A DNA stretch of 64,000 nucleotides. Origin: MKSF01 sp037190225 (GTDB lineage: Bacteria; Bacteroidota; Bacteroidia; Chitinophagales; Chitinophagaceae). How positions within the stretch are numbered: position 1 is the stretch's first letter; each line of letters begins with the position of its first letter. Shown piece by piece: positions 1 through 9,181 of this stretch. The DNA lies in assembly GCA_037190225.1 (NCBI GenBank), contig JBBCJL010000001.1, forward strand, positions 484,457-548,456, written 5' to 3'. The notes below the pieces were generated by a model. That model saw only the letters and a list, made by a program, of their open reading frames with translations. It did no database searches and was not told the DNA's origin. The translations under genes were made by a program, and so were the position numbers.

Positions 1-472
1 CGGCTTCCGTGGTCTCCAGGCGGACCCAGCCGGAAGCGTCCGACAGGCCTATATGGTTACGGTCATTATCCAGTACGCCGACATAGGGTATGGGTTGCTT
101 GGTCTGGGAATCCAGGATCCGGAAGGTAAAGGTGACCGGTACTAAGGAAGGGGGGACAAACCCGGACGGGTAGAGATAGACCAGCCGGTTAGTGATATTG
201 TCATGCTGTATGAAGTAGTAAAGGGTGTCATATCCTTCTTTTATGACCAGCAGGTTGATCAGCGTATCCGCAATGCTTATTTCAAAATTGCCGTTATCAT
301 CGCAGGTGACGCCCGTGGCGGAGTCTGCCCATACCAGGGCCTCGGGGACGGGAAATAAAGATTGGTGATCTATCACCCGGCCTGTAAGAACGTGCCTGTT
401 CTGGGCCGCTGCAAGTGTGCCAAAACACCATAAGATTATCGTCCATATCCATATCCTCAACAGATGATTCAT
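1..472 (-). CDS. Secreted protein with carboxypeptidase-regulatory-like domains, cut by the window edge
   Basis: The frame opens at an ATG reading MNHLLRIWIWTIILW and runs off the left edge with no stop, giving about 157 residues. The first 24 residues form a signal peptide ending near AAAQN. Two beta-sandwich repeats of the CarboxypepD_reg type follow. The first begins LTGRVIDH and contains the DDNGNFEI turn; the second begins FRILDSQTK and contains LSDASGWVRLE. Such domains in Bacteroidota usually sit at the N-terminus of TonB-dependent receptors or large surface proteins, so the missing part may be a barrel. It is divergent from the barrel gene to its right. The domain type is clear; the protein's full identity is not. 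Confidence 0.75.
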   Translation of the reverse strand, partial: MNHLLRIWIWTIILWCFGTLAAAQNRHVLTGRVIDHQSLFPVPEALVWADSATGVTCDDNGNFEISIADTLINLLVIKEGYDTLYYFIQHDNITNRLVYLYPSGFVPPSLVPVTFTFRILDSQTKQPIPYVGVLDNDRNHIGLSDASGWVRLETTEA

Positions 473-628
473 TCTTTCCCTGATAAAATTGCTCCCGGTA
501 TCAATATTTCAATAAAAATAAGCCTGAAATTAATTGTTTTTACTCTTATGAAAAAAAATATTCCTTAACTATAAGATTTTTATATATTTGGCGTTAACAA
601 ATATTGAATGTTTTATTCGTGAAAAATT

Positions 629-3388
629 ATGAAACCAATACAGCTCTTTCTTGTAACCCTGTTGCTTCTTCTATGCCGGCTGCCTGTCCAGGCTCAATTT
701 ACTGTCACGGGCACACTGTCCGATACTTCCGGGATTGATGATGTTAATAATATCTCCGTGGTCATCATCCGGGCTTCCGATTCCATATTGCAGTCTTTTA
801 CCCGCACCGATATCAAAGGTAATTTCAGCCTTGATGTCAAAGATACGGGCACTTACCTGATGCTGGCCACACACCCTTCCTTCGCTACCTATATCGAAAG
901 CTTCCGGGTAAAGGACCGGACGACCGCTTTGGGTATCCTGCCGGTCATTTCCAGGTCGGAGCTGCTGGAAACCATCTTTTTTACGGATGCGAGAGCTATC
1001 ATGGTCAAAGGTGATACCACTATATATATAGCAGATTCCTTTAACGTAAGGCAGTATGCTACCGTTGATGAGCTGCTGAAGAAGCTGCCGGGACTGGAAG
1101 TGAGCAGGGACGGGAAGATCAAGGCCTACGGCAGGGATGTGCAGCGCATGTACGTGGATGGAGAGGAGTTCTTCAGCGATGATCCGTCAGTGGTGGCCAA
1201 AACCCTCCAGGCCAGCTCCATTGACAGGGTAAAGGTATATGAGGATAAGTCGGAAAATTCCAGGAATACAGGTGTGGATGATGGTGAGCGGGTGACAACG
1301 ATCAATCTTACGCTGAAAGAAAATGCGAAAAAAGGTGTGATGGGCAGCCTGGAAGCCGGTTACGGGCACCCGGATTTCTATGAGCTGGCAGGAAAGGTAC
1401 AGTCCTATAAAGGTAAAAGAAAAGTGGCCGCCTATATCATAGGGGCCAACACCAATAATAACGCGCTGAATTTCAGGGACCGGGAGAATTATGCCGGCAA
1501 TGACGGGTTTGTCAGCTTTGATGAAAATAGCGGTATCTCCACTTATATGACGGAGGGTACGGATAACAGCGGCCTGCCCCGGAATATCAATGGCGGCTTC
1601 AATTACACCAATAAATTCCTGGAAGACAAGCTGAGCGTAAATGCCACCTATGGCTATAATAACCACCAGCTGGAAAAGATGAATAACAGCATCAACAGGT
1701 ATGTCATGCCGGATACGCAATACGTAATTGCCAATACCAGCACCGGCAGCAATCATAATATTACCCATAAGGTCTCCACCACGGAAACTGTTAAGTTTGA
1801 CAGCCTTAAGACGCTGACCTTTACCGGCGGCATAAATGTCAGGCAGGAAATGAATACGGGGTCAAACAGCTCGGAATCAAAAGATATTCTGGATAACCTT
1901 ATCACTTCCACCACCTCCAGAAATACTACCGATAACAGGTCGCTCAGCAGTAATATGAGAGTATATTATAACCAGAAGCTCAGAAAAGCGGGCCGGTCCT
2001 ATAGTATTGCCTTTAATTTCAGGCATTCGGATGTGCATTCGGAAGGGTCGCTGAACTCGCTGAACCGGCTGATACTGCTGGATTCAAATATCGTTTACAA
2101 CCAGCGCCGGGACAATAGCAGCCTCACATTGAATTATGGCGCTAACCTGACCTATACCGAGCCCCTGCTGAAGGACCTGGTCTTTCTGGAGCTGTCGTAT
2201 AATTTTGCCCGGAACGAGAACAGTAATGATTTCAGGACCTACGATTATGATGCGTCCGGGACGTCCTATTACAATCCGCTGTTCAGCAACGTATATGCCT
2301 TTAATTATAACAGCCAGACCGGAGGGTTCAACCTGCGTTACAACCATAAAAAGCTCAAGTCTTCCGTAGGGCTGAGCGCCAACGATATCCGGTTTGAGCA
2401 GGTGAACGAGCTGCATGCCGGCCTGAACCGTACTTACAGCAATTTCAACCTGATGCCCAGGGCCTCCCTTAATTACAAGATCGGCAGCGCTGCCAGCCTT
2501 ATGATGAACTATAACGGGAGGACACAGCAGCCTACCATAGAGCAGATACAGCCGCTGGTCATCAATACCGACCCTACCAATATCCGGCTGGGTAACGAGA
2601 ACCTCAGGCAGTCATTTAATAATTCATTATCCCTGGCCTATAATGCCTATTCGGTGCTGAAGAACTATTATACCTATGTGAGCGCTAATATGGCCCTGAA
2701 TATAGACCCGATCAGCCAGGCCCAGACGCTGAATGAAAGCGGCATCAGGACCTACCAGTATATCAATACCCGCAATAGCTCTTCCTACAGCCTGTGGGCT
2801 ATGTATAATAAGGGTGTGACGGGCGACCTGGATATCAGCGGTTATTTCAGCACCACCTATGCTACCAATTACAGTCTCAACAATAACCAGGAATCCAGGA
2901 ACAATACGCTGACCTTCAGTCCCGGCCTGGGAATTGAATATGACCTGGATACGATCCTGGAGCTGTCCCTGAGGTTTACACCTACCTATTATAATGCAAC
3001 CACTTCCTTACGGTCGGATGTTAAAAATGATTACTGGACCTATGCCACTTCTCTTGATTTCAGCTACCTGCTGCCGCTGGGGCTGGAAGTGGAGACAAGG
3101 GTGGACTGGCAGTATCGTCCCCGCATTGCCAATTCGATCCGGGGGAATAATGTCTGGCTGTGGAATGCGGGTCTGTCCAAAACCCTCCTGAAAGACCGCT
3201 CTTTAAAGATCACCCTGTATTGCTATGATATCCTGAACCAGAATGTCGGGTTCAGTTATTACCAGAGCGGGTATAATGTGAACGAATCCTCATGGAATGT
3301 GGTCCAGCGCTACCTGATGCTGAAGGCCCAATGGAATTTCAACAGCCAGCGCAAATCCAGGCCCGCAGGAGAAGCAGCAACAGAATAA
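629..3388 (+). CDS. TonB-dependent-receptor-like outer-membrane beta-barrel protein
   Basis: A 919-residue protein with a signal peptide (residues 1-23, ending VQAQ). A carboxypeptidase-regulatory-like domain follows at about 25-110. Next is a plug-like domain at about 125-220 containing VDELLKKLPGLEVSRDG and MYVDGEEFF. The rest is a long barrel rich in alternating aromatic and polar strands with many Asn/Tyr. This is the layout of the outer membrane beta-barrel (OMP_b-brl_3) branch of TonB-dependent receptors. The substrate cannot be told. A TATATTTG -7 element lies at 593-600. The GLPGLI gene starts 22 bases after the stop, so the two are probably one operon and may act together at the cell surface, as such pairs often occur in Bacteroidota. 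I see no frameshift or truncation. Confidence 0.88.
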   Translation: MKPIQLFLVTLLLLLCRLPVQAQFTVTGTLSDTSGIDDVNNISVVIIRASDSILQSFTRTDIKGNFSLDVKDTGTYLMLATHPSFATYIESFRVKDRTTALGILPVISRSELLETIFFTDARAIMVKGDTTIYIADSFNVRQYATVDELLKKLPGLEVSRDGKIKAYGRDVQRMYVDGEEFFSDDPSVVAKTLQASSIDRVKVYEDKSENSRNTGVDDGERVTTINLTLKENAKKGVMGSLEAGYGHPDFYELAGKVQSYKGKRKVAAYIIGANTNNNALNFRDRENYAGNDGFVSFDENSGISTYMTEGTDNSGLPRNINGGFNYTNKFLEDKLSVNATYGYNNHQLEKMNNSINRYVMPDTQYVIANTSTGSNHNITHKVSTTETVKFDSLKTLTFTGGINVRQEMNTGSNSSESKDILDNLITSTTSRNTTDNRSLSSNMRVYYNQKLRKAGRSYSIAFNFRHSDVHSEGSLNSLNRLILLDSNIVYNQRRDNSSLTLNYGANLTYTEPLLKDLVFLELSYNFARNENSNDFRTYDYDASGTSYYNPLFSNVYAFNYNSQTGGFNLRYNHKKLKSSVGLSANDIRFEQVNELHAGLNRTYSNFNLMPRASLNYKIGSAASLMMNYNGRTQQPTIEQIQPLVINTDPTNIRLGNENLRQSFNNSLSLAYNAYSVLKNYYTYVSANMALNIDPISQAQTLNESGIRTYQYINTRNSSSYSLWAMYNKGVTGDLDISGYFSTTYATNYSLNNNQESRNNTLTFSPGLGIEYDLDTILELSLRFTPTYYNATTSLRSDVKNDYWTYATSLDFSYLLPLGLEVETRVDWQYRPRIANSIRGNNVWLWNAGLSKTLLKDRSLKITLYCYDILNQNVGFSYYQSGYNVNESSWNVVQRYLMLKAQWNFNSQRKSRPAGEAATE

Positions 3389-3410
3389 CCTACAAATTTA
3401 TTACCAGGAT

Positions 3411-4160
3411 ATGAAAAAGATAGTATATACAGCAGCGCTGCTGCTGACAGCCTTTACGGCACCGGCCCAGGTCATCAGCAATGGTATCGTTAAATATGAA
3501 AAGAGGACCAGCCTGAAGCTGCAGATGAAAAATACTTTCAGCGATAAGCCGGATATGCTGCGTTATATTGATCAGGTGCCCAATACCGTATCTTCTTATT
3601 TTACATTGTACTTTACGCCCCGGCAAAGCCTTTATAAATTTGAGGAGCATGAAAAGTTGCAGGGCATGGCCAGCTATTTTTCAGGGTCTTCGCCGGCCAA
3701 TGAAAATGTGGTGCACCGTAACCTTAAAAGTGACACGATCACCGCTAAGAAGAAGTTCTATGATGCGGAGTTCATTTTAAAGGAAGTGCCGAAAGCGCAC
3801 CAGTGGAAGATAGAGGAGGAGATCCGGGAGATTGCCGGCTATCCCTGCCGGAAGGCTGTTACCACTATGTTCGACAGCGTGGTGGTGGTAGCCTTTTATA
3901 CGGAATCCATATTGCCCTGCAGCGGGCCTGAGTCCATTTCCGGCTTGCCCGGTATGATCCTGGGTGTAGCGATACCCAGGCTATATACCACCTGGTTCGC
4001 GACGGAAGTGCAGCTGAAGGAGCCTCCGCCGGAGGTGTTTGCATACAATTTCAAGGGTAAGGTTACCGGCTCGGAAGATATGGAAGCCCTGGTGAAAAAA
4101 AGCACGAAGGGCTGGGGCGGCTCCTGGTCGGTTTACAGCACCTGGTGGATGAAGCTGTAG
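3411..4160 (+). CDS. GLPGLI family periplasmic/secreted protein
   Basis: A 249-residue protein with a signal peptide (MKKIVYTAALLLTAFTAPAQ). The family-naming motif appears near residues 175-190 as ESISGLPGMILGVAIP, with Met in place of the usual Leu in GLPGLI. The preceding GYPCRKAV and the downstream TTWFATEV are also typical of the family. The biochemical role of GLPGLI proteins is not established; they are found next to TonB-dependent barrel genes in Bacteroidota, as here. It ends in a normal stop with no neighbour on the same strand for about 140 bases. Family assignment is firm; function is unknown. Confidence 0.9.
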   Translation: MKKIVYTAALLLTAFTAPAQVISNGIVKYEKRTSLKLQMKNTFSDKPDMLRYIDQVPNTVSSYFTLYFTPRQSLYKFEEHEKLQGMASYFSGSSPANENVVHRNLKSDTITAKKKFYDAEFILKEVPKAHQWKIEEEIREIAGYPCRKAVTTMFDSVVVVAFYTESILPCSGPESISGLPGMILGVAIPRLYTTWFATEVQLKEPPPEVFAYNFKGKVTGSEDMEALVKKSTKGWGGSWSVYSTWWMKL

Positions 4161-4303
4161 GCGGAGGCCCGGCCAAAACAGGTATAATCCCGGTATATTG
4201 GCGGATTAACAGCACAATAAGCTGGAATCTGCCTGTAGTATGCCGGAAATGCTGACAGATAGTAGTATATTTACAGTTTTTATCTGTGAGTTATTTTTGT
4301 AAT

Positions 4304-6427
4304 ATGAAAAAAATTTTACTATCCATGTCTTTGGCAGCCGCAGCGTTTACCGCCTGCAAAAATAATCATGAGAATATTGCCACTAAAGACAATCCGTTGC
4401 TGAACCCGTTTACCTCCCCGTACGGTATTGCACCTTTTGAGGAAATCAAGGATGAGCATTTTGCTCCGGCTATCGTCAGGTCGATCGATATGGCCAATGA
4501 AGAGCTGCAGCTCATTACGGAGAATAAGGAGGCGCCGACCTTTGAAAATACGATCGCGGCCCTGGACAGGGTAGGGAGCACGCTGACGGATGTCACGAAC
4601 GTGTTCTATTATTACCTGGGCGCCAATACCAATGATAAGCTGCAGAAAGTAGCGGAGGAGATGTCGCCCGTATTGTCCAAATACAGCGATGATATTTATC
4701 TCAATGATAAGCTCTTTGCGCGGGTGAAAAGCGTGTATGACAATAAGGAGGCTTTTCAGCTGAATAAGGAGCAGGCTACCCTGCTGGATAAGACCTATAA
4801 GCATTTTGTAAGAAGCGGCGCTAACCTGGATGAAAAAGGGAAAGAGCGCCTGAGGGCCATTAATGCAGAACTGTCCAGGCTGTCCCTGAGCTTCGGGGAT
4901 AATGTCCTGGGTGAGATCAATGATTACCAGCTGGTCATCAACAAGAAAGAGGATCTGTCGGGCCTGCCTGATGAGCTGACAGAGGCCGCGGCAAAGGATA
5001 ATAAATGGGTTTTCACGCTGCAGAATCCCAGCGTAATGCCTTTCCTGCAATATGCGGACAGCAGGAGCCTCCGCAGGCGGATATGGGAAGCGTATAAGAA
5101 TGTAGGCAATAATGGCAATAAGTACGACAATAAGGTGCTGGCGCTCCAGATGAGCAATCTCCGCAGGGAGAAGGCCCAGCTGCTGGGTTATGAGACCTTT
5201 GCGCATTATTCCCTGGAGGAGACCATGGCGAAAACCCCGGACAATGTATATAAGCTGCTGAACCAGCTATGGGAGCCCGCGCTGGAAAAGTCCAGGGCAG
5301 AGGCCGCGGCGATTAAGGAGCGTATGCAGAAAGATGGTATCACCGATGAGGTGAGACCTTATGACTGGCGTTATTATGCGGAAAAGATCCGGAAAGAAAA
5401 ATACGATCTGAACGAGCAGGAACTCAAGCCTTATTTTGAATTGAAGAACGTCAGGGAAGGCATCTTTATGGTGACCGGAAAACTATGGGGTCTCACCTTT
5501 AAGGAGGTGACCACGCTGCCCAAGTATCATAAGGATGTGACCACCTGGGAAGTGTATGACGCGGATAGTACCCTGGCCGGCATATTATATATGGATATGC
5601 ATCCCCGCGCATCCAAGAGAGGAGGCGCCTGGATGACCTCTTTCAGGGATCAGCAGATGAAAGACGGCAAGCGCCAGGTCCCTGTCATTGCCATTGTGTG
5701 TAACTTTACGCCTCCCAATGCCAACGGCGTATCGCTGCTCACCTTTGATGAGACCACTACTTTCTTCCATGAGTTCGGTCATGCCCTGCATGGCCTGCTG
5801 TCAAATACCAATTACGTTACCCTGGCAGGTACCAGTGTGTCCAGGGATTTTGTGGAGCTGCCTTCGCAGGTAATGGAGAACTGGGCTGCTGATCCTGTGG
5901 TCATGAAAATGTATGCCAGGCATTACCAGACCGGTGAAGTGATCCCGGATGAGCTCATCAGGAAAATACAGAATGCCGGTACTTTCGACCAGGGCTTTGC
6001 TACCGCGGAGTACCTGGCAGCATCTCTCCTGGACCTGGATTACCACAGCGTGAAAGAGAATATTAAAATGGATATCAATGAATTTGAGCGGCAGTCGGTT
6101 CAGAAAATGGGGCTGATAGATGCCATCATACCCCGGTACCGTACCACTTATTTCAGGCATGTGTTCTCTGGTGGCTATTCTGCCGGCTATTACAGCTATA
6201 TCTGGTCGGGTGTGCTGGATACTGATGCCTTTGATGCTTTCAAATCATCCGGCGATGTGTTCAATAAAGAGAAAGCGGCCAGCTTCAGGAAGAATATACT
6301 GGAAAAAGGCGGTACGGAAGATCCTGCCGAACTCTACCGGAGATTCCGCGGGCATGATCCTTCTATAAAGCCGTTGCTGAAAAAGCGCGGCCTGGTAACG
6401 CCTCCTGTTTCCGTGCAGGAGAATTAA
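4304..6427 (+). CDS. M3 family zinc metallopeptidase lipoprotein (peptidyl-dipeptidase Dcp type)
   Basis: Hydrolyses oligopeptides using one zinc ion, probably in the periplasm. I chose the ATG that gives MKKILLS; an in-frame GTG lies six codons upstream but breaks the signal. The lipobox is FTAC with the lipidated Cys at residue 18. The M3 active site is HEFGH at H489-E490-H493, with the third ligand E518 in DFVELPSQ, as in Dcp and oligopeptidase A. Length (707 residues) fits the family. The N-terminal helical part starts NPLLNPFTSPYGIAPFEEI. The gene stands between the GLPGLI protein and a response regulator, with 36 bases to the latter. Family and catalytic residues are clear; specificity (dipeptidyl carboxypeptidase or oligopeptidase) is inferred. 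Confidence 0.93.
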   Translation: MKKILLSMSLAAAAFTACKNNHENIATKDNPLLNPFTSPYGIAPFEEIKDEHFAPAIVRSIDMANEELQLITENKEAPTFENTIAALDRVGSTLTDVTNVFYYYLGANTNDKLQKVAEEMSPVLSKYSDDIYLNDKLFARVKSVYDNKEAFQLNKEQATLLDKTYKHFVRSGANLDEKGKERLRAINAELSRLSLSFGDNVLGEINDYQLVINKKEDLSGLPDELTEAAAKDNKWVFTLQNPSVMPFLQYADSRSLRRRIWEAYKNVGNNGNKYDNKVLALQMSNLRREKAQLLGYETFAHYSLEETMAKTPDNVYKLLNQLWEPALEKSRAEAAAIKERMQKDGITDEVRPYDWRYYAEKIRKEKYDLNEQELKPYFELKNVREGIFMVTGKLWGLTFKEVTTLPKYHKDVTTWEVYDADSTLAGILYMDMHPRASKRGGAWMTSFRDQQMKDGKRQVPVIAIVCNFTPPNANGVSLLTFDETTTFFHEFGHALHGLLSNTNYVTLAGTSVSRDFVELPSQVMENWAADPVVMKMYARHYQTGEVIPDELIRKIQNAGTFDQGFATAEYLAASLLDLDYHSVKENIKMDINEFERQSVQKMGLIDAIIPRYRTTYFRHVFSGGYSAGYYSYIWSGVLDTDAFDAFKSSGDVFNKEKAASFRKNILEKGGTEDPAELYRRFRGHDPSIKPLLKKRGLVTPPVSVQEN

Positions 6428-6463
6428 CCGACAGGTCAGGATATATAATTAATCCGGAATAAT

Positions 6464-7630
6464 ATGGGGAAAAAAATATTAGTCATAGATGATGAAAGGG
6501 CGATCCGTAACTCTTTAAAGGAGATACTGGGATTCGAAGGCTATGATGTGGAAACGCTGGAAGACGGCGCTGCAGCGATAGCATTTATCAGATCGGATCA
6601 GCCTGTTGATTGCGTATTATGTGATATCAAGATGCCTAAGGCTGACGGCCTGGAAGTGCTGGACGCTATGATAAGCGAACGCCCCGATACGCCCATAGTG
6701 ATGATCTCGGGTCATGGAACCATTGATGTGGCTGTGGACGCCGTTAAAAAAGGGGCGTATGATTACCTGTCAAAGCCACCGGACCTGAACCGGCTGCTGA
6801 TAACGATCAAGAATGCCACCGAAAAGCTCCATCTCCTCAGGGAGACCAAAACGCTTAAGAAGAAAATAGCCAAAAGGGATGAGATCATCGGTCAGTCCGC
6901 TGCCATACTGGAGATACTGGAAATGGTGGAAAAGGTCGCTCCCACTGATGCCCGGGTGCTGATAACCGGCAGTAACGGCTCAGGGAAAGAGCTGATCGCG
7001 CAGCGCATCCATAATATGAGCAACCGCAGCCATACCGATATGGTGGAGGTCAACTGTGCCGCCATACCTTCCGAGCTTATCGAAAGCGAATTGTTCGGTC
7101 ATGAAAAAGGCTCCTTTACTTCTGCTATCAAACAGCGGGTGGGTAAATTTGAGCAGGCGGACGGCGGTACGCTTTTCCTGGATGAGGTGGCTGACATGAG
7201 CTTATCGGCCCAGGCTAAGGTGCTGCGTGTATTACAGGAAGGCAAGCTGACCCGTGTAGGCGGCGAGAAGGAGATCAAAGTGAATGTGCGTGTCATTGCA
7301 GCTACCAATAAGGACCTGAAAGCGGAGATCGCGAAGGGCAATTTCAGGGAAGACCTGTACCATCGCCTTGGTGTGGTCCCTATCAAGGTCCCTTCCCTGA
7401 ATGAAAGGCGGGATGACATTCCTCTGCTGGTCGGCAGCTTCCTGGAAGATATCTGCGGGGAGTACAGGATGCCTGTAAAGGGTATTTCCGGCACAGCGCT
7501 TGATCTGCTGAAAGCGTACGACTGGACGGGCAATATCAGGGAGCTGAAGAACGTGGTGGAACGCCTGGTTATTTTTTCGGATAACGAAATATCGCAGGCA
7601 CACGTAGAGAAATATATCTTAATGAAATAG
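6464..7630 (+). CDS. Sigma-54-type response regulator without a DNA-binding domain
   Basis: A 388-residue NtrC-like protein. The receiver domain fills residues 1-120, with acidic pocket DDE at 9-11 and phospho-acceptor D54 in LCDIKMP. The AAA+ domain spans about 140-370, with Walker A GSNGSGKE and Walker B TLFLDE. The sigma-54 contact loop reads GSFTSA (residues 216-221) instead of the usual GAFTGA. The protein ends about 20 residues after the AAA+ lid (VEKYILMK), so the Fis-type helix-turn-helix of classical NtrC proteins is absent. It may activate from solution or through a partner. No histidine kinase is adjacent. A perfect stem-loop terminator follows. Confidence 0.9.
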   Translation: MGKKILVIDDERAIRNSLKEILGFEGYDVETLEDGAAAIAFIRSDQPVDCVLCDIKMPKADGLEVLDAMISERPDTPIVMISGHGTIDVAVDAVKKGAYDYLSKPPDLNRLLITIKNATEKLHLLRETKTLKKKIAKRDEIIGQSAAILEILEMVEKVAPTDARVLITGSNGSGKELIAQRIHNMSNRSHTDMVEVNCAAIPSELIESELFGHEKGSFTSAIKQRVGKFEQADGGTLFLDEVADMSLSAQAKVLRVLQEGKLTRVGGEKEIKVNVRVIAATNKDLKAEIAKGNFREDLYHRLGVVPIKVPSLNERRDDIPLLVGSFLEDICGEYRMPVKGISGTALDLLKAYDWTGNIRELKNVVERLVIFSDNEISQAHVEKYILMK

Positions 7631-7635
7631 CAGGT

Positions 7636-7660
7636 AACGAAGGTCAATGGCCTTCGTTTT
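7636..7660 (+). terminator. Intrinsic terminator after the sigma-54-type regulator
   Basis: An 8-bp perfect stem, AACGAAGG with CCTTCGTT, closes a 7-base loop and is followed by a short T run. It starts 6 bases after the stop codon. Confidence 0.75.
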
Positions 7661-7753
7661 CTGCTTTATACCGGAGCATTGGCGACCCCGAAGTATGTGA
7701 TATGCCCGGCACTTTCCCGGTGAAAGATATTTTTTGAAAAGTTTTTAAATTTA

Positions 7754-7785
7754 TTTGGAGAAATGAATTAACTGCTATACTTTTG
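7754..7785 (+). promoter_or_regulatory. Bacteroidota-type promoter of the first tRNA-Lys gene
   Basis: TTTG at 7754-7757 and TACTTTTG at 7778-7785 are separated by 20 bases. They match the -33 TTTG and -7 TAnnTTTG consensus of Bacteroidota sigma-ABfr promoters. The mature tRNA starts 16 bases further on. Confidence 0.7.
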
Positions 7786-7801
7786 CACTCCCATCAGGGA
7801 T

Positions 7802-7874
7802 GATCCTGTAGCTCAGTTGGTAGAGCAATACACTTTTAATGTATGGGCCCTGGGTTCGAGTCCCAGCGGGATCA
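7802..7874 (+). tRNA. tRNA-Lys (anticodon UUU), copy 1
   Basis: The 73-base sequence folds as a cloverleaf. The acceptor stem pairs GATCCTG with CGGGATC, the anticodon loop is CTTTTAA with anticodon TTT, and the T arm carries TTCGAGT. The discriminator is A and CCA is not encoded. It is identical over all 73 bases to the copy starting at 16176, and the two lie in the same orientation. A strong promoter precedes it and a terminator follows. Confidence 0.96.
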
Positions 7875-7878
7875 CAAG

Positions 7879-7904
7879 AAGCCTCAACGAAAGTTGGGGC
7901 TTTT
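7879..7904 (+). terminator. Terminator of tRNA-Lys copy 1
   Basis: The stem GCCTCAAC/GTTGGGGC (one G-T pair, extended by A-T pairs) has a GAAA loop and is followed by four T, a few bases downstream of the tRNA. Confidence 0.7.
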
Positions 7905-8123
7905 GTCGTTCAGAGCCGTTTCAAATCAGCATTTTCGGGAAAAAGCATAAGGCTGATAACCAATCTGGATATTTTTGAGGAGAGCATGCGTATTGCGCTG
8001 TAAAGGTAGTTCATTCTTTAGAGCAGTACATTAAGTCCTTATTTTTACAAGGAGCAGTACCGTGCGATACGGTTACGTAGTATTAGGTAGCCTGTGCAAC
8101 GGCTTGTTAAGGATAAGGATGGT

Positions 8124-8573
8124 TTAGCAGGGTTCTATGAACAGTCGTGCGATGCCGTCACATTCAGCACGCTCCCAACGGGCTCTCAGGCAGTCACATC
8201 TTCTTTCACATCCATGGTGCGAACTCCAGAAGTCAATTTCAGGAGGATAGCACTTTGGAGTGCCCACTAACCAGGTTTCCAGTGTCCGGCAGTCGCGTGG
8301 ACCGCTATATATAAGTGCCGAGTGTACAAAGACCGGAGAGGCAGGGAAACCGCATATAGTGGATGTATTTGGATATATGACGTTTGCTCCGGAAGGGATC
8401 ACTATAACGCAGCTTGTGAATTCAACTTCGCAATTTTGACATTCACGGGCGCCCCGGAGCTGAAGGTAAATGTCACATTCGGTACGGTTGATGATCTCGA
8501 TACCGCGGGAGCCTGTTGAATACCCGGCAAAGGATAATAAGACTAAGACGAAACTCAATAAGATGTTTTTCAT
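8124..8573 (-). CDS. Small secreted Cys-rich protein, paralogue A
   Basis: A 149-residue protein of unknown function. I chose the ATG giving MKNILLSFVL, because the extra codons upstream interrupt a clean signal peptide (about residues 1-21). The mature part has 12 cysteines. Eight of them (33, 45, 48, 95, 108, 122, 126, 138) line up with all eight mature cysteines of the paralogue at 22286-22741, which predicts up to four conserved disulfides. Shared blocks are SRGI, CDIYLQ, VIVIP, SGPR-C-R and C-GIARL. The two genes also share a leader containing TTTTTTAATCACC just before the start. It lies just inside the tRNA-Lys-bounded segment and is transcribed outward. I do not recognise the family. 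Confidence 0.75.
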   Translation of the reverse strand: MKNILLSFVLVLLSFAGYSTGSRGIEIINRTECDIYLQLRGARECQNCEVEFTSCVIVIPSGANVIYPNTSTICGFPASPVFVHSALIYSGPRDCRTLETWLVGTPKCYPPEIDFWSSHHGCERRCDCLRARWERAECDGIARLFIEPC

Positions 8574-9090
8574 AATAAAAGGATTTAGGTGATTAAAAAA
8601 GAAGTGCCGTTGCACAGGCAGATTTATTGAATACTAAAAGGAATCGGCAAAAGACAGGATTACAACGATCCGGGAGCGTTCTGCTTTCGCTCGTACCCGG
8701 GACAAAATAATAATGTAGTACAGCTATTTCCAAATATTTTTAGCAGAAAAAGTATGAATAATACATTGCCGTGCCTGAATGACACACTATTTTGTCTGAA
8801 CGGCACAGTATTTTGTCTGAATGATACCGGGGGTGCTGTAGATGGTACAGCAAGAGAGGGCAACGTGATTGCCGGATCAGACAAATGAAAGGAAAGCTTA
8901 TCTTGTCTTTATGCCGCTTTTTAAAAGCAGCCCTTGCTACGGGCGGGCTGTCAAGGGAGGTATTTTGTGCCCGATGATACGATAGCCTGTTTTTCAGATG
9001 CTAGGATGGGGGGCTTACCCGGGAGGTGGGACCGGGTTATTCTTTGAACCACCTTCATAGGTCGGTAGTCTATCTGGTTGACAGTGATTG
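8574..9090. other. Non-coding stretch between the Cys-rich gene and the XRE gene
   Basis: No convincing gene is present; short open frames here have no family features. The part next to 8574 holds the conserved leader of the Cys-rich gene (minus strand). A small tandem repeat lies at 8775-8826. Inverted sequence CCGGGAGCG ... CGCTCGTACCCGGG sits near 8670-8702 and could form a loose hairpin. Confidence 0.5.
8775..8826. repeat. Imperfect 21-bp tandem repeat, two and a half units
   Basis: Units beginning CTGAATGACACA, CTGAACGGCACA and CTGAATGATAC follow each other at 21-bp spacing; the first two end in TATTTTGT. The 21-bp period equals two helical turns, which suits a protein-binding array, but it could also be debris of a mobile element. 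Confidence 0.45.
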
Positions 9091-9120
9091 TAAAAAGCCG
9101 TATCCCGACCGGGTACGGCT
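9091..9120 (-). terminator. Terminator of the XRE regulator gene
   Basis: On the minus strand AGCCGTA pairs with TACGGCT around an inner CCC/GGG, followed by a run of five T. It lies about 60 bases past the stop of the XRE gene. Confidence 0.65.
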
Positions 9121-9181
9121 GCATGACAGGCGTTTTCGCTATATTCTAACTGGTTTTATATTATGTAAGGTGAAGCAGAGG

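Noticed and set aside
8660..8884. A 74-codon minus-strand frame with repeated FRQN
   Set aside because: The repeats only reflect the 21-bp DNA repeat; there is no signal, domain or good start.
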